Positions 1 through 6,688 of a DNA stretch of 46,016 nt are shown in pieces (position 1 is the first letter of the stretch; the number at the start of each line of letters is the position of its first letter). The DNA lies in the IMG/VR virus record IMGVR_UViG_3300025928_000015, positions 1-46,016 of that record; one strand, written 5' to 3'. This DNA is from a virus. The translations under genes and the position numbers were made by a program. The notes under the pieces are model-generated. The model was not told the DNA's origin. It worked only from the letters and a program-made list of their open reading frames with translations, and ran no database searches.

Positions 1-61
1 ATCTCGGCGGCCATCGGATTTGTACGGCACCCACCCCCAGCCCAAGCGAGCACGACCCACG

Positions 62-241
62 TCAAACGGCTATGGCGATCAAGCCGGCGACGATGCAGAC
101 GAGGCCGATGGCGGCGGTGACGGCGGTGCGGAGCGGCGCGGGGTCGGGCAGTGTCGGGTGTGGGCGCAGCGTGCGCGTGCGATGTCGTGCCACCACCACC
201 AAGGCGATGCCGATGCCGATCACGATCAGGCCGGCGGTCAT
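62..241 (-). CDS. small two-span membrane protein
   Basis: Unknown function. The 59-residue product has two hydrophobic segments, one at the N terminus (TAGLIVIGIGIALVVVA) and one at the C terminus (VTAAIGLVCIVAGLIAIAV), separated by a short basic, proline-containing loop, so it should be a two-span inner-membrane protein. I chose the ATG at 241 because it overlaps the stop of the upstream HNH gene in an ATGA arrangement; a longer reading frame upstream has no support. It is the last gene of the leftward operon inside the window. If the contig is circular the next gene would be the ParB-like gene at the right edge. Confidence 0.6.
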   Translation of the reverse strand: MTAGLIVIGIGIALVVVARHRTRTLRPHPTLPDPAPLRTAVTAAIGLVCIVAGLIAIAV

Positions 242-564
242 CGTGCGAAGCCGGTCGACAGCGCCGTGTGGCGGCTGTGGTGAGACTTGCACAAGGCGCG
301 GAGGTTGGCCCATTCGAGCCTCAGCTCCGGGTAGTCGGCGACCGAGCGGATGTGATCGACCTCGGCGGCCAGCGCACCACAGAGCGGCATGCAGCAGAAC
401 GGGTGGGCGTTGAGATAGGCGGCACGCAGTTTGCGCCAGTCGCGATCATAGCCACGACGCCACGACGACGGTCGTGTGGTGTTGAACGTGCGCTTGCGGT
501 CGCGCTCGACCTCGACGCGCGGCTTCCATGATGGCGGGCGATGAACAGGTGAGCGTGACGGCAT
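238..564 (-). CDS. HNH endonuclease
   Basis: A 108-residue HNH nuclease. Visible landmarks are a Cys-x3-Cys pair (C58, C62), the Asp-His of the first strand (D70-H71), the central Asn (N87) and a C92-x2-HH zinc/active-site end. The spacing fits small phage HNH proteins, which in many HK97-like phages are encoded beside the terminase and help cleave DNA during packaging (known of the family). Here it lies at the left edge while the terminases lie at the right edge, consistent with a circularised genome. No clear Shine-Dalgarno site precedes the ATG at 564, so the start could lie a little downstream; the basic N-terminal 40 residues are low-complexity. A palindromic operator-like site lies immediately upstream. 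Confidence 0.85.
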   Translation of the reverse strand: MPSRSPVHRPPSWKPRVEVERDRKRTFNTTRPSSWRRGYDRDWRKLRAAYLNAHPFCCMPLCGALAAEVDHIRSVADYPELRLEWANLRALCKSHHSRHTALSTGFAR

Positions 565-566
565 CG

Positions 567-583
567 ATCAACACAACGTTGTG
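567..583. promoter_or_regulatory. operator-like palindrome upstream of HNH gene
   Basis: ATCAACA-caa-CGTTGTG, 11 of 14 arm positions matching the ATCAACG-N3-CGTTGAT palindrome of the immunity region. It lies just upstream of the HNH start in a roughly 200-base stretch (565-766) in which I see no gene. On the minus strand a weak promoter (TTGACG at 770-765, 18-base spacer, CGTAAT) could read through it. Confidence 0.4.
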
Positions 584-766
584 AGCTGTGCCGAGCGGCA
601 CTCGATCCAGAACGGAGTAGGGATCGAGGCCACCCGCGCAGCCGTGCACTCGTTGGGTGTGTGGAGACGGCACGAGGTCGACGGCGAAGGTCGAGCGGAG
701 CACGGAGGCTGCATCACGCAGCTCTGCAAGACCTTAGCGAATTACGGCCAGACTATTGCCGGTGCG

Positions 767-1480
767 TCAAGCGCCAATCAACACACCGTGGATGGTGTGG
801 ACGGGCCGCAGCCAGCCGCGCAGCTCACACCAGCAGTCGAGCGCCCGCTCGTAGATCGCCAGTGCGCGACCTTGGGGCAGGCGGTGCTGTGTCTCGATTT
901 GCCGCAGGGTCTGCGGCTCGGTCAGCACGTCGAGCACCACGTCGCGCCGGATGCGGCGGCGGCCCAGCTCGGGCAGGAATTCGCGCCACGTCTTCTCGAG
1001 GCCGGTGGTGCCGATCATCAGCGTGGCGACGCTCGACGTTCCGAAGCGCGGTCGGAAGGCCGCCGACGACGTGGGGCCCAGGCCGTGGGTGATGACGCGC
1101 CACACGAAGGCGATCTCGCTCTCGGCCTGCCGCTGCATGGTCGACAGGTGATTGTGCCGCCACGCCTCGGACTGGCGCACGCGGGTCAAGTTGCGGCGGG
1201 CTCGACGCTTGCTCTCGGGGTCGTCGACGGCGATCTCGACGGTCGGCGAATGGCGCTCCTGACACAGCTCGGGGTCGCTGAGCCGGCTGCGCCGTCGCCA
1301 GCTGGCGGTGATGTCGGTGCGGCGGCGGTCCCACGCCAGCCGCTGATGGGCGATCTCGATGCAGGCGTCGGCGGTGCGGACCTCGCTGTAGTCGGGTTTG
1401 GGGCCAACCGCTGCCAGTGCCCGCTGCAGATCGCCGGGCGGTCGCTTGACGATACCGACCACGTGCCGCTGAGATGCCAT
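767..1480 (-). CDS. hypothetical early protein, possible late regulator
   Basis: Not recognised. The 237-residue product is rich in Arg and Trp, with a charged N-terminal half and a C-terminal region (about 175-225) that reads like a helix-turn-helix: a helix, a turn around the QTLRQIETQH stretch, then an amphipathic helix ending in CWCELRGW. A strong purine-rich ribosome site (GGGGG, about 6 bases upstream) supports the ATG at 1480. Its place at the end of the leftward early operon, after replication genes, is where many lambdoid phages carry a late activator or antiterminator. That role is inference from position only. Confidence 0.6.
   Translation of the reverse strand: MASQRHVVGIVKRPPGDLQRALAAVGPKPDYSEVRTADACIEIAHQRLAWDRRRTDITASWRRRSRLSDPELCQERHSPTVEIAVDDPESKRRARRNLTRVRQSEAWRHNHLSTMQRQAESEIAFVWRVITHGLGPTSSAAFRPRFGTSSVATLMIGTTGLEKTWREFLPELGRRRIRRDVVLDVLTEPQTLRQIETQHRLPQGRALAIYERALDCWCELRGWLRPVHTIHGVLIGA
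777..793. promoter_or_regulatory. operator-like palindrome at 3' end of 767-1480 gene
   Basis: ATCAACA-cac-CGTGGAT matches 12 of 14 arm positions of the phage operator consensus and keeps the 3-base spacer. It overlaps the last codons of the 767-1480 gene, so part of the match may be coding constraint. Confidence 0.3.
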
Positions 1481-1606
1481 CGCGAACCCCCTTTTTTTGA
1501 CCGCTGAGCGTCATCGTGCCGACGTGCGTCATTCCCTCGACCCATCGGGCGAACCCGTCAGGTGGTCACGCCAGCCATTCCTGAGCGTCGTCGCCGTTGA
1601 TCGTCA

Positions 1607-1623
1607 ATCGACGGCCCGTTGTT
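1607..1623. promoter_or_regulatory. operator-like palindrome in intergenic gap
   Basis: ATCGACG-gcc-CGTTGTT, 12 of 14 arm positions matching ATCAACG-N3-CGTTGAT. It lies in the 1481-1652 gap between the replication helper and the downstream unknown gene and overlaps the parS-like site by four bases. A second half site, CGTTGAT, lies at 1595-1601. Confidence 0.5.
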
Positions 1624-1635
1624 TCACGTGGAACA
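1620..1635. other. parS: parS-like centromere site
   Basis: TGTTTCACGTGGAACA. Its reverse complement, TGTTCCACGTGAAACA, matches the bacterial chromosomal ParB-binding consensus TGTTNCACGTGAAACA at every defined position. It is intergenic. The phage's own ParB-like protein has only the N-terminal nuclease-like domain and no DNA-binding helix-turn-helix, so if the site works it would be bound by host ParB. Function is inferred from the sequence match alone. Confidence 0.65.
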
Positions 1636-1652
1636 TTGGTCGACAACCGGGC

Positions 1653-2045
1653 CTATCTATCCACAGGCGCGGCTAGTGCCTGTTGAAGAAGCTGGCGCGG
1701 CGCGACGCGCCGATCACAGGCGGCGCGCAGCTCGGCCCATGCCGGCCAGAAGCGATGACCGTCGGCCCAATCCGAGCAGGCGTCGGCGGCAACGTCGCGC
1801 GGGTACTGCGCCAGTCGCGCCGAATAGGCCGACGCCAGCACGTCGTCAGCGATCTCGTCGTGCGCGCGACGCACCGTCAGCGCTGCCAGCTCGCCGAGCA
1901 CCGCCTCGGCCTGCTCGACGCCCATCGGGCGGCACAGCTCGTCGATCAGCGCGCGCAATGTCTCGACATCAGCGGGCTCGGCGTCTTTGTGCAGCACCAC
2001 CTGGGCCGGCACGATCCGGTCGAATTGGCCGTCGTCGCCGATCAC
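1653..2045 (-). CDS. phage replication helper protein
   Basis: About 130 residues if translation starts at the GTG at 2045, one base after the stop of the DUF1376-type gene; a GTG at 2072 would add nine residues and overlap that gene. The C-terminal half holds a pattern I associate with phage replication accessory proteins: Tyr-Pro near the middle of the helical region, then WADGHRFWPAWAELR followed by an Arg-rich VAPRQLL segment. The role is inferred from this pattern and from its place directly after a DUF1376-type replication protein. No Walker motif or helicase signature is visible, so it is more likely a loader or adaptor than a motor. Confidence 0.65.
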   Translation of the reverse strand: MIGDDGQFDRIVPAQVVLHKDAEPADVETLRALIDELCRPMGVEQAEAVLGELAALTVRRAHDEIADDVLASAYSARLAQYPRDVAADACSDWADGHRFWPAWAELRAACDRRVAPRQLLQQALAAPVDR

Positions 2046-2046
2046 G

Positions 2047-2817
2047 TCACGCGTCGTGACGACGACGATCACGCTGGCGAGCAAAGGCGCTGACGAGATT
2101 GCCGCCGCCAGTGGCAGCTGGAACAGCGCGACGAGGCGGCGGTCGGCGAGGGTCGGTGGCTTCGCGATCACACCAGACCTCGAAGGTGCGGTCCCACGTC
2201 GGTCGTCGCGTGCGCCGCCCGCGACTGCTCGTCCAGTAGTCGACGAACGCTTTGGCGATGACATCTGCATCGAGGCCGCGATCCGACGCGTAGCGTCGGA
2301 GAGCGGGCGAGGGCCGCCAGTCGTCGGGGAGCGTGGTGGCATGCTCGGTTCTCCTTTCGTCTTTCACAGCCGGTGGATGAGGTTTCGCGCGCGCGCGCGA
2401 TGTCGCGCGTGATAGGGGTGCAGGGGGTTGGGGGGCTCCTTGCACGGGGGAAGGGGGAGAGGGGGCCGCGTCTCCGAACAGGCTCTGCTGCGCTCGTGGT
2501 ATCAGTTTCTTGTTTTCTTCCCGTGCCTTAGCGGCAACGCTCCGCGCCGCGTCACGCTCGACCCGCTTCTGGTGGACCCAATTCCCCGAGCAAAAACAAA
2601 ACTCTCGGATGATCGGTCGGAGATCGGCGCGCACCTCGTCGACCGAGCGCTTGAATTTGCGCGCGAGCCACTCGTCGTCGTTCGGCACCCGATTGCCGGG
2701 CGTGAGCTTCATCAGCATCAGCAGGCGCAGGTAGCGCCCATGCTCGGCGTCGCTGAGATGGCCGCAGTCCGCGAGATAGGCGGCAATGTCGAGCGCCAGC
2801 GTCTTCGGCTTCGTCAC
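2047..2817 (-). CDS. DUF1376-type replication protein
   Basis: The N-terminal 90 residues carry the DUF1376/YdaU pattern: LALDIAAYLAD, then the helical HGRYLRLLMLM segment, VPNDDEWLARKF and WVHQKRVERD. A proline-rich linker follows, and a C-terminal FVDYWTSSRG...RPTWDRTFEVWCDRE segment of the kind seen in phage replication-initiation proteins. I chose the GTG at 2817 because it starts right at the domain (VTKPKTLALD) and overlaps the upstream stop as GTGA. Family members act in phage DNA replication, probably in origin recognition or primosome assembly. With the next gene it forms the likely replication pair; the origin itself is not identifiable here. Confidence 0.8.
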   Translation of the reverse strand: MTKPKTLALDIAAYLADCGHLSDAEHGRYLRLLMLMKLTPGNRVPNDDEWLARKFKRSVDEVRADLRPIIREFCFCSGNWVHQKRVERDAARSVAAKAREENKKLIPRAQQSLFGDAAPSPPSPVQGAPQPPAPLSRATSRARAKPHPPAVKDERRTEHATTLPDDWRPSPALRRYASDRGLDADVIAKAFVDYWTSSRGRRTRRPTWDRTFEVWCDREATDPRRPPPRRAVPAATGGGNLVSAFARQRDRRRHDA

Positions 2818-3020
2818 GACGGCCACCGCTGCCAGTCTTCCCATCGCGTCGTGATGTTCAGCTCGGCGGCGACGACCACGATCTGCGCCCACCACGTCGC
2901 GGCGTCGAGCGGGGCGTCGCCGTGGCGCAGTCGACGCAGGCTCGAAATCTTCCGCTGATCGCGCAGCATCCACGCTGGGCGCGCGTCGTCACGCCCCTCG
3001 GGCAACAGCGGCGCGCTCAT
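2814..3020 (-). CDS. small hypothetical protein
   Basis: A 68-residue product starting at an ATG that overlaps the methyltransferase stop (ATGA) and ending in a GTGA overlap with the DUF1376-type gene, so it is clearly translated within the operon. It contains a basic segment (MLRDQRKISSLRRLRHGD) and a Trp-rich C terminus (TTRWEDWQRW). I recognise no family. The coupling at both ends suggests a small accessory factor for replication or the neighbouring methyltransferase. Confidence 0.6.
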   Translation of the reverse strand: MSAPLLPEGRDDARPAWMLRDQRKISSLRRLRHGDAPLDAATWWAQIVVVAAELNITTRWEDWQRWPS

Positions 3021-3817
3021 GTGATGGCCTCCAGGCCGGCGCGCATGAACAGGGCGGCGAGCTGCGGCACTACGGCAGCACCGTAGCCGCGCAGTCGTCC
3101 CACTCGGGCGGGAACCCCATGAGCCACCGGGCATGTGCCGGGTTCAACGCGTCGCCGCGTGCCGTCGTCGAGATGGGCAACGTGGAAATGCCGCCAGTGA
3201 TCGAGTGCACCTGATGCGCCTGTCGCGGCAGCTGGTCGTTGCGCAGGCGCGTCGAGCCGTCTGGATCGATCGCCGTCGTCGCCATGCCCGGCGTGTCCTT
3301 CCAGTCGCGCGCCGAGGGTGTGGCCCATCCAGTATAGCCGCTGGCGTCGATGGGGAGCGCCGAGCAGCGCAGCCGGGAGATCGGCGGCCCCGACGGCATA
3401 TCCCACGTGCTCCAGATCAGCTCGAATTCCGGCGAGCCATTCACGTCCGTCAGCGCCCGCAACCTGCTCTCCAAAGACCACTGCAGGGCGGCGGACGGCG
3501 ACGAGGCGGAAAAAAGCGGGCCAGACGTGTCGTTGGTCGACATGGCCTCGCTGCTCGCCAAGCTGCGAAAGCGGCTGACAGGGAAGACTGGCGGTCCAGA
3601 TCGCGGCGTCGTCAGCCAGTCCAGCAAGTCGAGCTGCACGGGGCCAGCCGCCGATGCCGGCGAAGAAGTGGCATTGCCCGTAGCCCCGGAGATCGGGTGC
3701 CGTGACATCAGCAACGTCGCGTTGATCGACATCGCCGTCGGCGATCAGCCCGGCGGCGATCAGCGTGCGCAGCCAGTGGGCGGCAAACGGGTCGTTGTCG
3801 TTGTAGTAGGCGCGCAT
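3017..3817 (-). CDS. DNA cytosine-5 methyltransferase
   Basis: Transfers a methyl group from S-adenosylmethionine to cytosine in DNA. Motif I (FAGIGG, about 52-57), the catalytic PCQPLS of motif IV (79-84) and QRLYW of motif VIII (159-163) are present; the usual ENV of motif VI is GEQV, and motif X reads [11 protein letters not shown] where GN is commoner. At 266 residues it is short, as in orphan phage Dcm-like enzymes with a small target domain. No restriction partner is nearby, so protection from host restriction is the likely role. The ATG at 3817 has GGGAT eight bases upstream; a GTG one codon earlier is possible. Confidence 0.88.
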   Translation of the reverse strand: MRAYYNDNDPFAAHWLRTLIAAGLIADGDVDQRDVADVTAPDLRGYGQCHFFAGIGGWPRAARLAGLADDAAIWTASLPCQPLSQLGEQRGHVDQRHVWPAFFRLVAVRRPAVVFGEQVAGADGREWLAGIRADLEHVGYAVGAADLPAALLGAPHRRQRLYWMGHTLGARLEGHAGHGDDGDRSRRLDAPAQRPAAATGASGALDHWRHFHVAHLDDGTRRRVEPGTCPVAHGVPARVGRLRGYGAAVVPQLAALFMRAGLEAIT

Positions 3818-3832
3818 CACAGATGATCCCGG

Positions 3833-4339
3833 TCATCGCGCGAGGACGCCGGGCCGCGCCTCGGCGCGGACGTGGTCGTAGGCGCACAGCCCGACAGCGA
3901 TGGCGTCGGCCTCGTGATCGTTCGCGACAACGAACCCGAGCTTGACGGCGGCCACGATCATGTCGTCGCCTTTGGCGCGACCGTTGCCCGTCAGGCGCTT
4001 CTTCGCCGTCTGGCTGTGCACTTCGAGGGCGCGCACCTTGAGCCGCCATGCCACCATCTCGGCGACGGTGGCGAGCCCGATCAGGGTGCGAATGGTGTGC
4101 TCGTTGGTGGCGAGATCGGAGCTCCACTTGACGAAGATCGGGCTCTCGAACGCCAGCACGTCGGGCTTGTCGAGGCACGTGAAGTCGTTGAGCCACGTCT
4201 CGAAAGCGACGCAGCGCTTGGCGTAGTCGCCCACCTGGGCCGGCGGGGCGCGCCACGTGCCGAGCCGTGGCACGCGCTTCTCGCCCGCGAACAAGGCCCA
4301 GCCGACGCTGGTGCTGATGTCGAGGGCGAGCACGCGCAC
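3833..4339 (-). CDS. RuvC-like Holliday junction resolvase
   Basis: The 168-residue product has the RNase H-fold resolvase pattern: LALDISTSVGWAL with the first catalytic Asp (D7), the acidic strand AFESPIF (E65), a basic patch (TAKKRLTG, about 111-118) and the C-terminal DHEADAIAVG with D141 and D145. Length fits RuvC. In phages such enzymes resolve branched replication or recombination intermediates before packaging. It lies between a small conserved gene and the methyltransferase in the leftward early operon, with short gaps on both sides. Confidence 0.88.
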   Translation of the reverse strand: MRVLALDISTSVGWALFAGEKRVPRLGTWRAPPAQVGDYAKRCVAFETWLNDFTCLDKPDVLAFESPIFVKWSSDLATNEHTIRTLIGLATVAEMVAWRLKVRALEVHSQTAKKRLTGNGRAKGDDMIVAAVKLGFVVANDHEADAIAVGLCAYDHVRAEARPGVLAR

Positions 4340-4343
4340 GGCG

Positions 4344-4688
4344 TCACGCCCGCGTTGCGCGCTGCAGCCGGTATTCCGATTTCTTCGAGGCGTGCGAGGC
4401 GCTGTCGCGCGGTGCGACGATCCTGCCGGTCGGCACCAGACCGCCGAGCTTGATCACGCGGCGGATCACCGCGCCCCACACGTTCGGGTGATAGCCCGGC
4501 CCGACGATGGGCTCGACGAGATGGCGCACCATCTCGCCGCTGGCGAGCTGGCCGGCATGATCGTCGCACACGTCGAGACAGGCACGCACGGCGGCGGCCA
4601 TCCACTTCTCGCCGGCATGGCGCGAGACGCGGTCGAGCGCCTCGTCGCGCAGGGTCTTGCCGCTGGTGAACAGATCAGGCTCGCGCAT
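4344..4688 (-). CDS. conserved phage protein, probably DNA-associated
   Basis: A 114-residue product with an N-terminal helical segment (LRDEALDRVSRHAGEKWMAAAV) and a C-terminal half (GAVIRRVIKLGGLVPTGRIV, then Ser/His/Arg-rich) that reads like a winged-helix end. I know this pattern from small early proteins of many tailed phages, always without a defined function. The start overlaps the upstream gene by 14 bases and the stop lies five bases from the RuvC-like start, so the two are probably translationally coupled. Confidence 0.7.
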   Translation of the reverse strand: MREPDLFTSGKTLRDEALDRVSRHAGEKWMAAAVRACLDVCDDHAGQLASGEMVRHLVEPIVGPGYHPNVWGAVIRRVIKLGGLVPTGRIVAPRDSASHASKKSEYRLQRATRA

Positions 4689-5211
4689 CGTCGCCGCCCA
4701 ACGCCTTCACCGCAGCCGCCGCACCGTGCTTGTGGCCGCTCAGCCATTCCTCGAAGACCTCGCTGCCCGGCGTGTGCGGGTTGTCGTCGACCGGCGCACC
4801 GCTCTTGCCGGCCTGCGTGCCCGCCAACCAGGCCGACGCAGTCGGCGCCCGCTTGGGCAGCGGGAACAGGTCGAGCTGCACGACGAGCTGATGCTGCATC
4901 ACGCGCAGGATTTGCCCGGTCGCCTCGTGCTCGAGGGCGACGTCCGCCGGGTCGCGCTTCGCCAGCTTGCGCGCCGCCAGCATGCCCTTGCGGTGGCCGC
5001 CGTCGTCTTCCATCGCCTTGATCACGTTCTGATAGCGACCGCGCGCGCTGTCGTAGGTTTCCTTGGCGCGGTCCATCGCCTTCGCTGCCGTCTCGATCTT
5101 GGGCAGCCAGCGCTCGTAGACCTCGTCAGGCACTTGGCCGCTGTTGTGGCCGATGCCGTTGCCCTTGCGCTTGCGCTGCTTGCTGTCTTTGCCGCGTGCC
5201 TTTTCGGCCAT
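4675..5211 (-). CDS. helical protein with Rmf-like C-terminal motif
   Basis: The 178-residue product starts with a basic tail and a GHNSG motif (about 21-25), continues with a helical, coiled-coil-like part (about 30-115), and ends in a segment resembling ribosome modulation factor: AWLAGTQAGKSG, then DDNPHTPGSEVFEEW and LSGHKHG (about 127-165). The helical part loosely recalls GapR-type DNA-binding proteins, but I cannot confirm that. Rmf-like motifs bind ribosomes in known cases, so it may link DNA or ribosome binding to early infection. A GGGAGAG ribosome site supports the ATG at 5211. Confidence 0.65.
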   Translation of the reverse strand: MAEKARGKDSKQRKRKGNGIGHNSGQVPDEVYERWLPKIETAAKAMDRAKETYDSARGRYQNVIKAMEDDGGHRKGMLAARKLAKRDPADVALEHEATGQILRVMQHQLVVQLDLFPLPKRAPTASAWLAGTQAGKSGAPVDDNPHTPGSEVFEEWLSGHKHGAAAAVKALGGDDARA

Positions 5212-5289
5212 GTCGCTCTCCCGGCGGGGGCAGTGAGATCGACGCGCAGGTCGGGCGCCCCCGAGGAATTCCCGGCCCGCGTGTCGTGC

Positions 5290-5619
5290 TCAGAGGGCGG
5301 GGCGAGCTGGCGCGCTGAGGCCGTTGCGTCCGACGCGTCGAGGCTTCGAGCGGTTGGCCCGCTTCGGCTTGCGACGCGTCGGACGCCGGGCCGGGGGCGT
5401 CGTCTTGGGCTTCGCGTTGATCCAGTCCGCCGGCAGGCGGATGCGACTCTTGCGCGCCAGCTGGAAGACGGCGGCGCGGTGCTCCCACGAGATGCCGCTG
5501 GGGCGTTTGCGCCACCAGTGCAAGGTCTGGGCGTTGGGCAGGCCGAGCAGCTGCGCGACCTTGGCGTCGGTGCCGTGCTTGCTCAACAGAGCGTCGAGCA
5601 CTTCAATGTCGGTCTTCAT
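5290..5619 (-). CDS. Cro-like transcriptional regulator
   Basis: A 109-residue protein divergent from the repressor. Residues about 1-65 form a Cro-type helix-turn-helix (VLDALLSKHGTDAKVAQLLG, then NAQTLHWWRKRPSGI and EHRAAVFQLARK); the rest is a basic Arg/Lys/Pro tail. The position, first gene of the leftward early operon across from a repressor gene, is the classical Cro place. The ATG at 5619 gives this domain exactly; a GTG three codons upstream is the alternative. It should bind the palindromes at 5652-5668 and 5690-5706 in competition with the repressor (inference). Confidence 0.8.
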   Translation of the reverse strand: MKTDIEVLDALLSKHGTDAKVAQLLGLPNAQTLHWWRKRPSGISWEHRAAVFQLARKSRIRLPADWINAKPKTTPPARRPTRRKPKRANRSKPRRVGRNGLSAPARPAL

Positions 5620-5651
5620 GGGCGGCACTGTGCCCGTCGCCGCACCACACG

Positions 5652-5668
5652 ATCAACGTGCCGTTGAT
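5652..5668. promoter_or_regulatory. operator, perfect 17-base palindrome
   Basis: ATCAACG-tgc-CGTTGAT, two perfect 7-base arms with a 3-base spacer, 33 bases upstream of the Cro-like start. On the minus strand it exactly fills the 17 bases after a TTGGCA (5674-5669) that could be a -35 element, though the matching -10 (CGTGTG) is poor. This is the best copy of a palindrome found at many places in the genome. Confidence 0.75.
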
Positions 5669-5689
5669 TGCCAACGACACCATATGTGG

Positions 5690-5706
5690 GACAACGGACC
5701 GTTTCT
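5690..5706. promoter_or_regulatory. second operator-like palindrome in immunity region
   Basis: GACAACG-gac-CGTTTCT keeps the CAACG-N3-CGTT core. It lies 38 bases centre to centre from the perfect site and overlaps the position expected for the -35 element of the rightward repressor promoter. An overlapping inverted repeat GTTTC-N7-GAAAC occupies 5701-5717. Confidence 0.5.
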
Positions 5707-5729
5707 TTTCACGAAACTGTGTATAGAAT
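5701..5729 (+). promoter_or_regulatory. putative repressor promoter
   Basis: A rightward TATAGAAT (5722-5729) is the best -10-like element in the divergent gap, with a weak -35-like TTTCTT at 5702-5707. It precedes the repressor start at 5793 by about 65 bases. The operator-like palindrome at 5690-5706 overlaps its upstream half, which would allow autoregulation. Confidence 0.4.
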
Positions 5730-5792
5730 GCCATCCGGGTGCTGGGTCGGCTCGTAGACCTAGTGACGGACTTGGGGTCGATGAGGCTGCTA

Positions 5793-6131
5793 ATGACGGA
5801 TCGGAAACGCGCAGCGCGTCGCGCTGGCGAAGGGTCGCGTGGTACGCGTAAGGCTGCCGAGCGAGTGCGGACAGAGCAACAGAAGGCCCGCACGCTGCAG
5901 CTGCGAAAAGAGATCGGAGCCCGCCTGGGCGAGCTTCGCCGGCTCTACAACGTGGAGCAGCTGGAGATCGCGGCGGAGATCAACATCAGCCCGCAACGCT
6001 GGCATAACTACGAGGCCGGCAAGCGACCGCTCGATGTCGAGATCGTCTTCGATCTCTGCCAGCGGTTCGACGTGCACGCCGACTGGCTGCTGCTCGGCAA
6101 GGGGCCGGTGCGACCGCTGCCGAAAAAATAA
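5793..6131 (+). CDS. CI-like repressor, XRE helix-turn-helix
   Basis: A 112-residue repressor candidate. After a basic N-terminal extension (about 1-35) comes a full XRE helix-turn-helix domain: EIGARLGELRRLYNVEQLEIAAEINISPQRWHNYEAGKRPLDVEIVFDLCQRFDVHADWLLLG (positions about 40-102, read from its start to end). There is no C-terminal S24 peptidase domain, so it is not cleaved by RecA-type self-proteolysis as lambda CI is; induction must work otherwise. I chose the ATG at 5793 for its GAGG six bases upstream; ATG at 5781 is an alternative. It is transcribed away from the Cro-like gene. Confidence 0.82.
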   Translation: MTDRKRAARRAGEGSRGTRKAAERVRTEQQKARTLQLRKEIGARLGELRRLYNVEQLEIAAEINISPQRWHNYEAGKRPLDVEIVFDLCQRFDVHADWLLLGKGPVRPLPKK

Positions 6132-6144
6132 TTCGCGGCGAATT
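6130..6144 (+). repeat. inverted repeat after repressor stop
   Basis: AATTCGC-g-GCGAATT, perfect 7-base arms, starting inside the TAA stop of the repressor. No T-run follows, so it is a weak or factor-assisted terminator at best, or a small operator. Confidence 0.35.
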
Positions 6145-6234
6145 ACAATTTACAGACGCGCGCGCCACAAAGCGAACACGCGCGCGTTGATCGCGCCTGT
6201 GGGAAATTCCGGGGATAAGAGGCTGACGCGCCGC

Positions 6235-6262
6235 TTGCCATAATCAACGCGGCGTTTATTGT
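6235..6262 (+). promoter_or_regulatory. rightward early promoter with operator in the spacer
   Basis: TTGCCA (6235-6240), a 16-base spacer and TATTGT (6257-6262) form a promoter reading into the rightward early genes. The operator palindrome ATCAACG-cgg-CGTTTAT occupies 6243-6259, between and partly over the elements, the arrangement of a repressor-controlled early promoter. Thirteen of 14 arm positions match the perfect site at 5652. Confidence 0.65.
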
Positions 6263-6302
6263 GCCCGCTTCTCGCCGAACGCGCGGGGGAGAGGGGACGC
6301 CG

Positions 6303-6473
6303 ATGGTGGACTGGTCACTGATCACGGGCTCGGGAGCGCTCGTCGTCACGCGACGCCGACGCAGCCGCCGCCTGCAACATCTGATGGCACGCCTCGATGC
6401 GCCGTTGATCGGGACGGCGCTGGCAATCACCGCTGCGTCAATCGGCGCGCTGCTGCTGGTGGTGCACGCATGA
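6303..6473 (+). CDS. small membrane protein
   Basis: A 56-residue first gene of the rightward operon. It begins with a short hydrophobic stretch (SLITGSGALVV), a strongly basic cluster (TRRRRSRR), and a C-terminal membrane span (PLIGTALAITAASIGALLLVV). A GAGAGGGG ribosome site supports the ATG at 6303. Unknown function; the ATG of the next gene overlaps its stop. Confidence 0.55.
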   Translation: MVDWSLITGSGALVVTRRRRSRRLQHLMARLDAPLIGTALAITAASIGALLLVVHA

Positions 6474-6688
6474 GCGTCGAGAAGCCCGAGCAGTTTCTGC
6501 CGTGCCCGTGTGGCTGGCCGCTGCCGCCGACCATCAAGCGCGCCGGCAATCGTATCTGTGAGCGCGCGCTGCGCTGCCCCAACTGTGGGTTGACCGGCGC
6601 GCCGTCGCCGACATTCCACGGTCGCCTGCGCAACTGGAACATCAAAGTGCGCTGGGTGTCGCGCGACCCCGAGGCGGTGGCGTCATGA
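6470..6688 (+). CDS. Lar-like zinc-ribbon protein
   Basis: A 72-residue protein with two cysteine pairs (C12-x-C14 and CPNCG at 36-40) and a C-terminal part with RLRNWNIKVRW. The spacing resembles Lar-family restriction-alleviation proteins, which are small zinc ribbons of phages and prophages that modulate host type I restriction. The match is by pattern only. Start and stop overlap both neighbours by four bases, so it is translated with the operon. Confidence 0.65.
   Translation: MSVEKPEQFLPCPCGWPLPPTIKRAGNRICERALRCPNCGLTGAPSPTFHGRLRNWNIKVRWVSRDPEAVAS

Noticed and set aside
1484-1500. CCCCCTTTTTTT run as a terminator
   Set aside because: No hairpin precedes the T-run on the plus strand, and on the minus strand the run is the purine-rich ribosome site of the 767-1480 gene.
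581-1507. Long plus-strand reading frame over the left early operon
   Set aside because: It lies antisense to the 767-1480 gene, is Arg/Ala/Gly-rich without domain pattern, and has no ribosome site. GC-rich sequence gives such shadow frames.
2386-2402. Alternating CG run as a structural element
   Set aside because: It lies inside the DUF1376-type gene and encodes part of its low-complexity linker; GC-rich coding explains it.
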